DNA of 64,000 nt from Dyadobacter soli (GTDB taxonomy: Bacteria; Bacteroidota; Bacteroidia; Cytophagales; Spirosomataceae), in contig NZ_FNAN01000004.1 in assembly GCF_900101885.1 (NCBI RefSeq), positions 1 to 64,000 of the forward strand. The letters are read 5' to 3'. Position numbers and translations under genes: made by a program. The notes beneath the pieces were generated by a model. The model made no database searches and had not been told where the DNA came from. It saw nothing but the letters and a program-made list of their open reading frames with translations. This document shows, piece after piece, positions 6,399 through 14,400 of this stretch. The first letter of the stretch is position 1, and every line of letters starts with the position of its first letter.

Positions 6399-6757
6399 AT
6401 GCCGGGGCAGTACCCATCCGCCTGCGTCTCTCCTATTGGGAGTCGCTCGGACTGAAGAAGTTCTTAGAGCCGATTTGCCAAACGAAGGTTGGACCGGAAA
6501 CCCGCAACGAGACGATTGTACTTATTGAATTTGCCGAAAAGTTTTACGGCAAATGTTTCGGTCATGGTTTGAACAGAAGTGACAAGGTGGCTACCTATCA
6601 AATTCCGATATCAGTTGCCAGGATCATTCATTACCGATTACAGTGCCAGCCCACAAACGCCGCATTGCAGCAAATACTTTGGCTTCTGGACCAGCACCTA
6701 ACCAATCGCGGACTGAAGCCCGAATTCGAAAAGACCCTCGCCATTCTTGGGCACTAA
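6395..6757 (+). CDS. Hypothetical early protein
   Basis: A 120-residue protein read from the ATG at 6395, which overlaps the previous stop. It is helix-rich with several Cys residues but no metal-binding spacing, and I recognise no family. After its stop, 6764-6796 holds an inverted repeat GGGTAAT ... ATTACCC that may attenuate transcription before the next gene. Confidence 0.5.
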   Translation: MNAGAVPIRLRLSYWESLGLKKFLEPICQTKVGPETRNETIVLIEFAEKFYGKCFGHGLNRSDKVATYQIPISVARIIHYRLQCQPTNAALQQILWLLDQHLTNRGLKPEFEKTLAILGH

Positions 6758-6839
6758 TCTGAGGGTAATCTTAGCCGTTCCGAATGCACATTACCCGAAA
6801 TATTACCCCGGTGAATCTAAACCAAACTGAGTAACGATC

Positions 6840-7040
6840 GTGGCATCGCAAATACTGATTGACATCCAATTTCTTGAGAGCGCAAGCGGGATAACCAGGT
6901 CGCTTTTGTACGGTCCAATAGATCTGACGAAACTCCAATATCTAGATCAAATGATTGAAATCCGGCTCAACGAACTGGTCAATCTCGCACACGAGGAGCA
7001 GCGAATTGCATGCCCTTACCTATATGACAATATGCGCTAA
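6840..7040 (+). CDS. Small hypothetical protein (GTG start)
   Basis: A 66-residue helical protein beginning GTG GCA TCG. It has no recognised motif. The first copy of the repeated leader follows immediately after its stop. Confidence 0.45.
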   Translation: MASQILIDIQFLESASGITRSLLYGPIDLTKLQYLDQMIEIRLNELVNLAHEEQRIACPYLYDNMR

Positions 7041-7061
7041 CCTTAAACGATGAGAACCCCT
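7039..7061 (+). promoter_or_regulatory. Repeated intergenic leader, copy 1
   Basis: aaccttaaacga-tga-gaacccct directly precedes the ATG at 7062. Five such leaders occur in 1.25 kb and differ mainly at the three central bases. The copy supports 7062, not 7050, as the start of the next gene. Confidence 0.7.
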
Positions 7062-7475
7062 ATGAACCAACAAGACGAAAAGAAAGAGTTTTGGGCGATT
7101 GTTTCGCTCATGGGTCACCAGCAATTGGCCGGCCACCTGGATGAATACGTAATGGGCGGTTGCAGCTTTTTGCGACTGACGGTGCCGGAGACGACAAGGC
7201 AGCCGGCTTGGACTCGCCTGTTCAAAGACAACTCGATTTACTCCATTGACCCCTGCACGGAGTCGGTAGCTAGGTACAAAGCAGAAACGTTGAACATCGC
7301 CCCAATGACTGTTTGGGATGCAAACTCTATGCTTGAAAAGCAGCTCTCGAAGGAAGGCAAGATAGTTGTTCCTATCAACAGTTTGCCGGAAGGCTTCAAG
7401 GTAGAACCGGAGATTTCGGACCGTGGGCAGTATGTGTATGAGTCTGACGACGACGGCGACGAAAGACCTTTCTGA
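7062..7475 (+). CDS. Conserved phage protein of unknown function
   Basis: A 137-residue acidic protein beginning MNQQDEKKEFWAIVSLMGHQ. The pattern WAIV..MGH..LAGHLDE..MGG.SFLRLTVPETT, followed by a YSIDPCTESVARY segment, matches a small protein I know from many phages and integrative elements. Its function has not been established, to my knowledge. The start was chosen by the leader repeat. It has no membrane or signal segment. Confidence 0.65.
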   Translation: MNQQDEKKEFWAIVSLMGHQQLAGHLDEYVMGGCSFLRLTVPETTRQPAWTRLFKDNSIYSIDPCTESVARYKAETLNIAPMTVWDANSMLEKQLSKEGKIVVPINSLPEGFKVEPEISDRGQYVYESDDDGDERPF

Positions 7476-7478
7476 TCA

Positions 7479-7500
7479 ACCTTAAACGATCCGAACCCCT
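7479..7500 (+). promoter_or_regulatory. Repeated intergenic leader, copy 2
   Basis: accttaaacga-tcc-gaacccct abuts the ATG at 7501. Confidence 0.7.
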
Positions 7501-7731
7501 ATGAAAAAAAGACGATACGAGGACCTGACACCTGATGAGCTCATACGCCATCAGCTCAAACAAAAAGGGTGGGCAGTGGTAAACCAGCTCGGTTACATTG
7601 ACCTACACACCGTAAGTGGTACGCGCTCCGACTCTATCCGGAGATTTGAGGCGGATTCAACGCATAGTTGGAAAGACTGGTACCGGCACGGTTGGCGCTG
7701 CGTGAAAGTTGAAGTAATCACCAATCCTTAA
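7501..7731 (+). CDS. Small hypothetical protein
   Basis: A 76-residue basic protein starting MKKRRYEDLTPDELIRHQLKQKGW, with a Trp/Tyr-rich second half. No family is recognised. Its stop codon lies inside leader copy 3. Confidence 0.5.
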   Translation: MKKRRYEDLTPDELIRHQLKQKGWAVVNQLGYIDLHTVSGTRSDSIRRFEADSTHSWKDWYRHGWRCVKVEVITNP

Positions 7732-7744
7732 ACGAGTCGAACCC
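7726..7744 (+). promoter_or_regulatory. Repeated intergenic leader, copy 3
   Basis: ccttaaacga-gtc-gaaccc is followed by ATG at 7745. The taa of the repeat is the stop codon of the upstream gene, so the repeat also encodes that protein's end. Confidence 0.7.
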
Positions 7745-7993
7745 ATGTCAGAGACAAACAAGCCAGGCGGCATTCATGGCGCCATTCTCCGGATAATCGT
7801 TGATGAAGGAACAGCAACCCCTAAGCAGGTGCAGGAGCTTAACAGGATTGAGCAAACCTGGAAAGATGCCGGGCTTGAAAAAGGCGACTGGGCAGCCGAA
7901 GTAATGGGCAAGCTGTATCGAGTAGGATCGGATGAGCATAGTGAAGCCGTCCGGGCATACCTGGCACAATATCAACCGATTGATCAACCTTAA
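7745..7993 (+). CDS. Small hypothetical protein
   Basis: An 82-residue helical acidic protein (GTATPKQVQELNRIEQTWKD). No family is recognised. Flanked on both sides by the repeated leader. Confidence 0.5.
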   Translation: MSETNKPGGIHGAILRIIVDEGTATPKQVQELNRIEQTWKDAGLEKGDWAAEVMGKLYRVGSDEHSEAVRAYLAQYQPIDQP

Positions 7994-8008
7994 ACGAGCA
8001 GAACCCCT
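7986..8008 (+). promoter_or_regulatory. Repeated intergenic leader, copy 4
   Basis: aaccttaaacga-gca-gaacccct abuts the ATG at 8009. Again the taa is the upstream stop. Confidence 0.7.
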
Positions 8009-8257
8009 ATGAATACCGTAGCTGAAATGCTTGAAATGCCGGTTGAAGAGCGGAAGAAGTTCCTACAATACGAGGGCTGGAATCCGTACTGCCTCATGTG
8101 TAACTATCGAGGCAGGATGCGCCCGGAGCCGTATGGCTGGCGATGTCCACAATGCAAAAACATGATCGGGCATCATCATGAGCGATTGCAAGAATCTCCA
8201 CTCAATCAGCCAGGATACACGGCGCCCGGCTTGTACCCACTTTCATATCAACCTTAA
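8009..8257 (+). CDS. Small zinc-ribbon protein
   Basis: An 82-residue protein with two CxxC knuckles, CLMC and CPQC about 20 residues apart, a standard four-cysteine zinc ribbon. The tail is Pro/Gly/Tyr-rich. Probably a nucleic-acid or protein adaptor; its partner cannot be inferred. Confidence 0.6.
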   Translation: MNTVAEMLEMPVEERKKFLQYEGWNPYCLMCNYRGRMRPEPYGWRCPQCKNMIGHHHERLQESPLNQPGYTAPGLYPLSYQP

Positions 8258-8272
8258 ACGATTCGAACCCAT
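8250..8272 (+). promoter_or_regulatory. Repeated intergenic leader, copy 5 (orphan)
   Basis: aaccttaaacga-ttc-gaacccat precedes an ATG at 8273. The frame after it runs entirely antisense to a better gene (8294-8659), so this leader seems to have lost its own gene. Confidence 0.6.
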
Positions 8273-8293
8273 ATGTGTTCAATAGCACCCCAA

Positions 8294-8659
8294 TCACGTC
8301 GTTTGTGGAACCCCTCTGAAATCAAGTCCCGCTACCAGAATGGCCGGTTCACCGTCCTCTTTAATAAAGAATTCATCATACGCGGCAATGCGTCCAAGTT
8401 CATTAAGGAGTATTTCAAGTGTATTCGTTCCATGCTTTTGCGAATAAAGCACCGGAAATACTTCATAATTAGGATCGATCGGGATCCATACTTCAAACGG
8501 CACCGTTTGCAATGGCTTAGGTCTAATATTCCCGGGATCAAAATGCAGCAAATACGCTTTCTCCAAAATGTGAGGTAGAACTACGGGGTCATTGTTTATC
8601 TGCTCTAGGATTTTCGCAATGTCCTGAGACTTAATCTTTCTAGCGCTCATAGAAATCAA
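8294..8659 (-). CDS. Hypothetical protein, leftward insertion in the early operon
   Basis: A 121-residue acidic protein (or 118 from the Met at residue 4) with balanced composition: helical N-terminus DIAKILEQINND, a strand-rich middle PFEVWIPIDPNYEVFPVLYSQ, and a C-terminal EPAILVAGLDFRG. No family is recognised. Its opposite orientation and the orphan leader beside its 3' end suggest it was inserted into the operon. Confidence 0.55.
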   Translation of the reverse strand: MISMSARKIKSQDIAKILEQINNDPVVLPHILEKAYLLHFDPGNIRPKPLQTVPFEVWIPIDPNYEVFPVLYSQKHGTNTLEILLNELGRIAAYDEFFIKEDGEPAILVAGLDFRGVPQTT

Positions 8660-8747
8660 GTTTTGATTTAAGTCTCATAAGCAACCTTTTTTTTCTGAAA
8701 ATTCAAAATGCTAATGATTCCGACAACTACATAAGTAACAGAACCGA

Positions 8748-9299
8748 ATGACCATGAAAGGAGACTATAACGATGAATACTACCGCACGGCCTGCAACAG
8801 CAAACCCGCCACGTACTACAACCACTCGACGGAAAAACACTATTGCACGGGTTGCGCTCACCTGATCAACCTGCACAATGCAGCCGACGGGCAACGACTT
8901 TTCGGGCATGACCTGTGCTTACTTACGGTTGTAACAATCCAGCACCCGTTTTATGAGCGTAACCAGTCGAGTACCTGGCCAGGCCTTTTTACGATACGGC
9001 ATATTGTCCAATCAACTCGACGTATTTTGCGCCCCGACACGAGAAACATATTCCATTCTCAATGTGTGAATATTCTTCAAAATGCCCAGCACCATTGCAC
9101 CGGATGCATGGCTGGAGATTCATTTCTATTTTTCGGGCTTCATCCTGATAGTAGGGTATTTTACTGTGTTCATGTAACTCAATATGGCACTTATTGCAAA
9201 GTGTCGTTAATGCGCTCTCTTCGTATTGCCACGGATATTTCCCGAAAATATAATACTGGTGATGCACGTGTAGATAAATTGGATATTCTGAAAAGGTAG
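8748..9299 (+). CDS. Small Cys-rich protein whose frame runs into the antisense of the HNH gene
   Basis: From MTMKGDYNDEYYRTACNSKPATYYNH the first ~75 residues look genuine. A single zinc-knuckle CTGCAHLIN and the closing FGHDLC resemble small proteins common in Bacteroidota phages. Beyond base 8989 the frame is antisense to the HNH endonuclease gene and reads like noise. I infer that the original gene was truncated by insertion of the HNH cassette. A second ATG at 8754 is an equally good start. Confidence 0.4.
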   Translation: MTMKGDYNDEYYRTACNSKPATYYNHSTEKHYCTGCAHLINLHNAADGQRLFGHDLCLLTVVTIQHPFYERNQSSTWPGLFTIRHIVQSTRRILRPDTRNIFHSQCVNILQNAQHHCTGCMAGDSFLFFGLHPDSRVFYCVHVTQYGTYCKVSLMRSLRIATDISRKYNTGDARVDKLDILKR

Positions 9300-9591
9300 A
9301 TCCGGCATATCCCGTTTCGGAATCTATCATATCATTCATTGTGTAGATCTGAGAACCACTTTTAATCAGTCGGTCTACCTCAATATCGGAATAGTCCCTA
9401 AAATGCCTGCCCATGATAAATTCCGTTGGAGTTACTCCGCACTGGGTGCAGCAATTTTTATCCCTTTTAATTATTGCCGCTCTCAACTGCTTCCATTCAA
9501 ATGTTGATAACAAATGGCCGTAAGACGGTAGCTGACCGTTCAAATCCTTTAAAAGCTTATCAATTGATGGGTAGAATGGTGTAGGTTTCAC
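8989..9591 (-). CDS. HNH endonuclease with C-terminal zinc ribbon
   Basis: A 200-residue protein. The HNH/ββα-metal core is visible: C48-x2-C51, LHVHHQ around H108-H111, then C132-x2-C135-H136 with H140. A second cysteine set, C162-x2-C165 (CIRCNGAGH) and C182-x2-C185, forms a separate zinc ribbon. Free-standing HNH genes of this size in phages are usually homing endonucleases. Its location opposite to, and overlapping, an early gene fits such an insertion. No intron is apparent. Nuclease activity is expected from the motif; the target is unknown. Confidence 0.8.
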   Translation of the reverse strand: MKPTPFYPSIDKLLKDLNGQLPSYGHLLSTFEWKQLRAAIIKRDKNCCTQCGVTPTEFIMGRHFRDYSDIEVDRLIKSGSQIYTMNDMIDSETGYAGSTFSEYPIYLHVHHQYYIFGKYPWQYEESALTTLCNKCHIELHEHSKIPYYQDEARKIEMNLQPCIRCNGAGHFEEYSHIENGICFSCRGAKYVELIGQYAVS

Positions 9592-9900
9592 GGCTAAATG
9601 TTTGGTTTGAGCGCAGATTTTGCCATAATTGAATGAGTTAATTTTTCAAATGAGATCAAAAATAAAAAAAACTGACATTCTACCCGGAAGATTGATTATT
9701 CGGTATTGCGCAGCCAGGGATATAAGTAAAGAGCGCGAGGCGAGTTTGGTTTCTGTTCACCAATTCTAGGCCGTGCCTTACTGGGTTTATCAACTTCATG
9801 AAAGTATAAACATATTACAAACGTGTTTTAATTAAGTTTACAAACAGGATATGTATTAAAAATGCAGACCTACCAAACCGACTCCTTCAACTTAATTTAA
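9592..9900. other. Intergenic stretch without a gene
   Basis: This 309-bp AT-rich stretch separates the HNH gene from the lipoprotein gene. It has no convincing frame. It presumably holds the divergent promoters of both neighbours, but I see no clear TAnnTTTG pair. Confidence 0.5.
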
Positions 9901-10128
9901 ATGAAAAACCTATTTCTATCAGTTTTAATTATCTCATTGGGAACATCTTGCGAAAAGCCAACAAAAATAGATGATGATTCAAAAGCAAGTATCACGTATT
10001 TTAAAGATCGACGCACAGGATTGTGTTTTGCAAGGGTGGACCTAACGACAATGACCGGCGCCGGCAATATTCCGTCGGTATCGGTCACGAATGTTCCCTG
10101 TGATTCGGTTAGACACCTTTTGGATTAA
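9901..10128 (+). CDS. Small secreted lipoprotein
   Basis: A 75-residue protein with a type II signal peptide, MKNLFLSVLIISLGTSCEK, where Cys17 would be lipidated. The mature part contains ITYFKDRRTGLCFARVDL and a second Cys pair. Stand-alone outer-membrane lipoproteins in prophages are often expressed in the lysogen and can block reinfection. That role is only a hypothesis here. Confidence 0.65.
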   Translation: MKNLFLSVLIISLGTSCEKPTKIDDDSKASITYFKDRRTGLCFARVDLTTMTGAGNIPSVSVTNVPCDSVRHLLD

Positions 10129-10185
10129 ATTGAAAATGCCCCCGGGTAGATGACATACAACCCAGCAGTCTGGAGTCTGAGCGAG

Positions 10186-10295
10186 AAATTTAAGATAACA
10201 AATTTGTTACTTTTTTTTATGCACTCGCTCGCAGCCTGGTCAAATCAATCTGATCCTGATATTTTTCAAATACGTTGTAATTCCACCCACTATCC
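10186..10295. repeat. 110-bp direct repeat, left copy
   Basis: It matches 11321-11430 with two mismatches over 110 bp. It contains the last 25-26 codons of the tape-measure gene plus the AT-rich sequence just beyond its stop. The HicAB cassette lies between the two copies. Confidence 0.9.
10218..10295 (-). pseudogene. Tape-measure 3'-end remnant
   Basis: On the minus strand this encodes the same C-terminus as the intact gene (DSGWNYNVFEKYQDQ to the RASA stop), with the stop at 10218-10220. The upstream sequence is unrelated to the tape measure. It is a duplicated fragment, not a gene. Bases 10296-10514 hold no gene that I can support. Confidence 0.75.
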
Positions 10296-10514
10296 GGCCG
10301 ACTCGGCGATCGCCTGTGGGTGCGCGAGACATGGCCAGATGCAGGGTGGAATGGCAAGTATCCCGATCGCGCCGGCGTAGCACACTATACAAGGAAATAC
10401 AACAATATCATCAACTGCTGCTCACCGAGAAGCTTTAATATTGACTTTGTCACCTTTGCACTAATATATCGGTTGCCTGTCCAATCAATTGAGTGGCAGG
10501 CAATCACATAAAAC

Positions 10515-10547
10515 AAAAAAGGCCTTGAGAAACTCCCAAGGCCTTTT
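10515..10547 (-). terminator. Terminator of the hicAB operon
   Basis: AAGGCCTTG / CAAGGCCTT forms a 9-bp stem flanked by an A-run on the left, which is a T-run on the minus strand, and by TTTT on the right. It should stop hicAB transcription and probably works in both directions. Confidence 0.75.
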
Positions 10548-10572
10548 ACAATAATATGAATGCTAACGAATA

Positions 10573-10980
10573 TTACTTCGTGTAAATGTGAACTTCCGCA
10601 AGTCGAGACGCAATTTGCCTTAACGCCTCCTGCACTTTTTCTGCTTGCTTAGCAGAAGGGAATTTTTTTCCCGTTGCATACTGTCGAAGTAGGCTTCCAT
10701 TTAATCCTGATGCATCAGCCACTTTTGAAATGTTCAAAAAGTTAAATTCTTCAAAAAGAGCGACCAAATCAAACAAAATGTTCAATTGAACATCGTCAGG
10801 ATTAATATCATGAAAAGCCAACAACAACGATTTCATCTTAGCAATGAGCTCCTGTAAGGTCGCGGCACTTTCCACAATTAAGTTGTCGTCGTAAGAAACC
10901 CTTCCCCACAAAGCTTCATCGGATCCTTCTACAATCATTTCAAGTTGTAGAAGATTTGTTGCATGATTTTTAATATCCAT
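10573..10980 (-). CDS. hicB: HicB-type antitoxin with C-terminal HTH
   Basis: A 135-residue protein. The N-terminal ~75 residues form the partial RNase H-like HicB fold (LQLEMIVEGSDEALWGRVSYDD). The C-terminal part is an XRE-type HTH (NISKVADASGLNGSLLRQYATGKKFPSAKQAEKVQEAL). HicB proteins bind HicA and repress the operon. It lies 85 bases downstream of hicA in the usual toxin-first order. Identification is by fold and partner. Confidence 0.8.
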   Translation of the reverse strand: MDIKNHATNLLQLEMIVEGSDEALWGRVSYDDNLIVESAATLQELIAKMKSLLLAFHDINPDDVQLNILFDLVALFEEFNFLNISKVADASGLNGSLLRQYATGKKFPSAKQAEKVQEALRQIASRLAEVHIYTK

Positions 10981-11045
10981 AGAGCTGCAAGTCGTAAATG
11001 ATAGATGTTGTCTGGCAAATCTTTATATATGTTCACAATTACATT

Positions 11046-11060
11046 GCCTGAAAGTCAGGC
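11046..11060 (-). promoter_or_regulatory. Hairpin between hicA and hicB
   Basis: GCCTGA-aag-TCAGGC is a perfect 6-bp stem with a 3-nt loop just after the hicA stop. It lacks a T-run. It may protect the mRNA 3' end or reduce toxin relative to antitoxin. Confidence 0.35.
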
Positions 11061-11065
11061 GGACT

Positions 11066-11251
11066 CTATTTCAAGCCCGCCTGTTTCAGAATGCTATTCA
11101 AAGTACCCTTCGGAATTTCATCCTTACCCTGGTAAGAGACCGTCACCTTTCCCGACTTTATCGGGTGGACGAACTGTCTGTGACTACCAGCTTGGGCCTT
11201 CAAATACCACCCATCCTCTTTCAGGATTTCCAGTAATTGTTTGGCATTCAT
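11066..11251 (-). CDS. hicA: HicA-type toxin (mRNA interferase)
   Basis: A 61-residue protein from the ATG at 11251. A start five codons further upstream would abut the operator palindrome. The sequence MNAKQLLEILKEDGW, then GSHRQFVHP with His24, then a strand-turn-helix ending LNSILKQAGL, is the full HicA fold. His24 is the expected catalytic residue. HicA cleaves mRNA and is neutralised by HicB. As a cassette between two tape-measure fragments it probably acts as a prophage-stabilising or defence moron. Confidence 0.85.
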   Translation of the reverse strand: MNAKQLLEILKEDGWYLKAQAGSHRQFVHPIKSGKVTVSYQGKDEIPKGTLNSILKQAGLK

Positions 11252-11266
11252 TATTTCAAATAACAT

Positions 11267-11312
11267 TGTTCTGCTGCGTTGCAGAACATTACAAAAGTAA
11301 CATATACGTTAC
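11267..11312 (-). promoter_or_regulatory. hicAB operator region
   Basis: A palindrome TGTTCTGC-n6-GCAGAACA at 11267-11288 is followed by GTAAC-atatac-GTTAC at 11297-11312. Both lie directly upstream of hicA, where the HTH of HicB would bind to autorepress. Confidence 0.55.
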
Positions 11313-11320
11313 TTAGTTCC

Positions 11321-11430
11321 AAATTTAAAATAACAAATTTGTTACTTTTTTTTACGCACTCGCTCGCAGCCTGGTCAAATCAATCTGATCCTGATATTTT
11401 TCAAATACGTTGTAATTCCACCCACTATCC
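11321..11430. repeat. 110-bp direct repeat, right copy (end of intact tape-measure gene)
   Basis: This is the partner of 10186-10295. It includes the genuine stop region of the tape-measure gene and about 30 bp beyond it. Confidence 0.9.
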
Positions 11431-14400
11431 TTGTCAAGCAGCTTACGCAATAGCATGTTGGTTTCGGCAAGCGAAAGATCCGCATACGGCGCCATCGGCA
11501 TGGCCGGCATAGCAGTACTCCCACCATCGGCAAATGCCCGACCAGTACTGCGCATTGTTTCCAGCATGTTGGCAAAGTCGGCTACAACAGGATTCCGGAG
11601 CATGCGGTTGCTTATCACGTATTCAGTGCCTGCTTCGCCGGCCACGTAAGAGCGCCGGCCGAGCGAGAATAGCGTCGGCTGACTCACCCACCCTTGCGGA
11701 TTCCCGGACTTGTCGACCTGGATGCTGGCAAGATCGGTCGGTCCGCCTTCCGCGCGGAACGCTGGCCGTTCCGGCTGATCGGCAGCGTTGATCAGCTGCT
11801 TGGCTTTAACCATACCGGCAGTAACGGCCGCAACAGCTGCTGCGATCCGGAGTGCGACAGTGTACGGATCACCTTTTGTACCCGCGGCAACGGCAGACGC
11901 GACGGCGGTACCAGTATCGACAGCTATCTGGAATAGCCCGAGTGCCTTTTGAAATTCGGCATACTCGTTTTGGTTATCGGTTGTCAGCGTCAAAACGTCG
12001 GCGATCACCTTGCCGCCCTCGGTCATCGCCTGACCGGTCTTGCTGATCTGATCTAGCTTAATGGCCAGCAGCTCGCGATCGGCTTTTGCAATCTCGGAAT
12101 TGACCAACTTCTGGTGCTCAATATCCATCGTGCCATACTTCTCCCGCAGGAGCCGGAGCCGCTCGAGCTGGTTGCGCACAATATCCTCCTTGCTCGTACC
12201 GGCTTCGTCGGCAAGCGACATTTCGCTCCGGTACTGGTTGAGTATCCCGGCCAGGAAATCGTCAGTACTTTCCTTCGATTGCTTTTTGGTAAGTGCGCTT
12301 ACTTCTTCCTTCCACTGCTTTTCGAGCTCGGTAGTCGCCTTTCCGTGCGCTTTTGCCAGGGCGATCTGCTCCTGGTAGTGGTTGTTAATCTCAAACAGAT
12401 CTTTATTACGCCGCTTGGCTTCATCATCCCGGCGCTGCTGCTCGTATTGCGCTTCCTCCTTGACATCGCGATTAATGCCGTCCAGGTGTGAACGCACCGT
12501 TTTATCGAAGTCTTCGAGGTACTTTTTGTTGTATTTTTTATTGATCGAAAGTACCTCCTGACCATGCTGTTCGTTAATCGACTCAAGAAGAACCGCGTTT
12601 TTGCCAGCACGCTTCCGTAGCTCGTCGTATTTAAACTGCGCGTCCTGAATCTCCTTCTTCTGCCCTTCCAGCATGGACAGTGTTATCTTTTGCTGGTTTT
12701 TCATCAAGTCTTCGGCCAGCTGCTTCTGCGCTTTAAGTGCCTCCTTGGCCTGGTCTTTACTCGGGCCGGCATACAGATTCACTTTTGGCGCCGGCTTTCC
12801 AGCGTCCGTTGTGGTGGCCTGTGGCGCTGCAACGGGCGAACGCCCCTCCAATGCATCGAGATCCTTTTTCAAGGCGACAATCTGATCCTGGAAGCTTTTC
12901 GCCTCCTTGCGTTTGCTCTCAAAATCCTCCTTTGTGAACGGCGACGTAATTAGCTGCCCGCCAGAGTTTACCGAATACTTTTGCCGCAGGTTCAGCTCGT
13001 ACTCGGCCACCTTGGCGCGCTGCTGTAAATCGCTAATTTCTTCTTTTAGCATGTCGCGCCTGGTCTGCCGCATCGTTTCAAGCAGCGTCCGCTGGCTCTC
13101 TATGAATTCTGTCGCTTTACCGCGGCTGAAATCAAGTGCATTGCCGTATTTATCAAAGCCGGTGGCCGCTTCCGGAATTTCGTCGGCGATCGTATTGATA
13201 ATCTTTTGAAGCTCGGCCTGCTCTTCGGTCGATAACTTCGACTTAGATTTGAGCTCATCGTACCGGCGGAGCAGCACAGGAAATTTGGACTCGACGGCCA
13301 CCACCTTTTGCTGCTGATCGTTGAGTTCTTTCAGTTGAAGATCTAGCTCAGTGACCACGCCGGCCCACTTGCCAAACATCTCGATGAATGGACCGAGGCC
13401 TTCGGCTGCGCGTTCCCAATAGCCGTTTAGCTTCTTCTCAATCTTATCCATGATCGCGGCCCAGTTCTGATTTTTGACGTTGAACTCATCAATTACAGAC
13501 GTGCCCTTTTCGAAGGAAGCGTTGGCGATATCCTGCTGCTTTCTTACCAGTTCGGTATTTTTGGCAAATGCTCCGAGAACTGCCGCGCCTTCCGATCCTT
13601 CGATGCCCAGATTTTCCAGCATTTTAGCCAAGCCTTCTACACCTTTGGTAGTGCTGCGGGCTCCTTCCAGTACACGCAGGAAAGCTTCGTTACCATCGGT
13701 TTTTAGCAGGGTACTGAAATCCTTAACCTGCATGCTGGCAATCCGCGCGAAATACGGGACGTCTTTGCCCATGGCGATCACCATCTTACCGATATTGGTC
13801 GACGATAATTCACTTGACTGCCCAAGAATATCTGCTGCTGCGGCCATACCCAGCGTGTCAGCGATGCTGATGCCGGCATTCGGCGCAATCCCGGCAAACC
13901 GTTTTGCCCATTGTACCAGGTAACCCTCGTTGGCCTGGCTACTCGCGCCGACTGTATTGATTGCACTACCAATTTTCAGCATTGATTTCTCAATGCCAAA
14001 TTCTTCTTCAAGCCCGAAGATGGCAACCAGCTTACCGATATCGTTCAGCGTCTCTTCTACATTCCCACCCAAATCTTCACCCAGGGCAACATTGAGCACG
14101 TCGGCAGCCTTTACAAACGCCAGTACATCTTCGCGGCTTCCATAGCCTAATTTACCGGCGACGGCGGCCAGCTGTCGCAGTTGCTCGACGGGCGTGCGGG
14201 TGTCGATCGCTTCCAGGTCCTTATTGAGCTGTTGAAGCTGCTGGCCGGTGATCCCGGTTTGTTTTGAAACGTCGGCCAGCTGATCAGAAAGCTCGCCGGC
14301 CGTGTTGGCCAGTCCAGGCAAAAGCTGGATCGCTTTCTGCACGCCCTGGTAGGCGAGCGCCGCAAGGCCTGCGCCGGTGATCATCTCCTTCCAGTTCAAT

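Noticed and set aside
8273..8578. Rightward frame after leader copy 5
   Set aside because: It is antisense to the more protein-like 8294-8659 gene; only the leader itself is retained as a feature.
10150..10380. Rightward 76-residue frame (and its twin at 11279-11512)
   Set aside because: Both are antisense to the duplicated tape-measure 3' end, which explains their similarity.
13474..13923. Long rightward frames within the tape-measure gene
   Set aside because: Shadow frames of a GC-biased coding gene; the same holds for the fibre, terminase and metH regions (for example 33841-34668 and 58558-59466).
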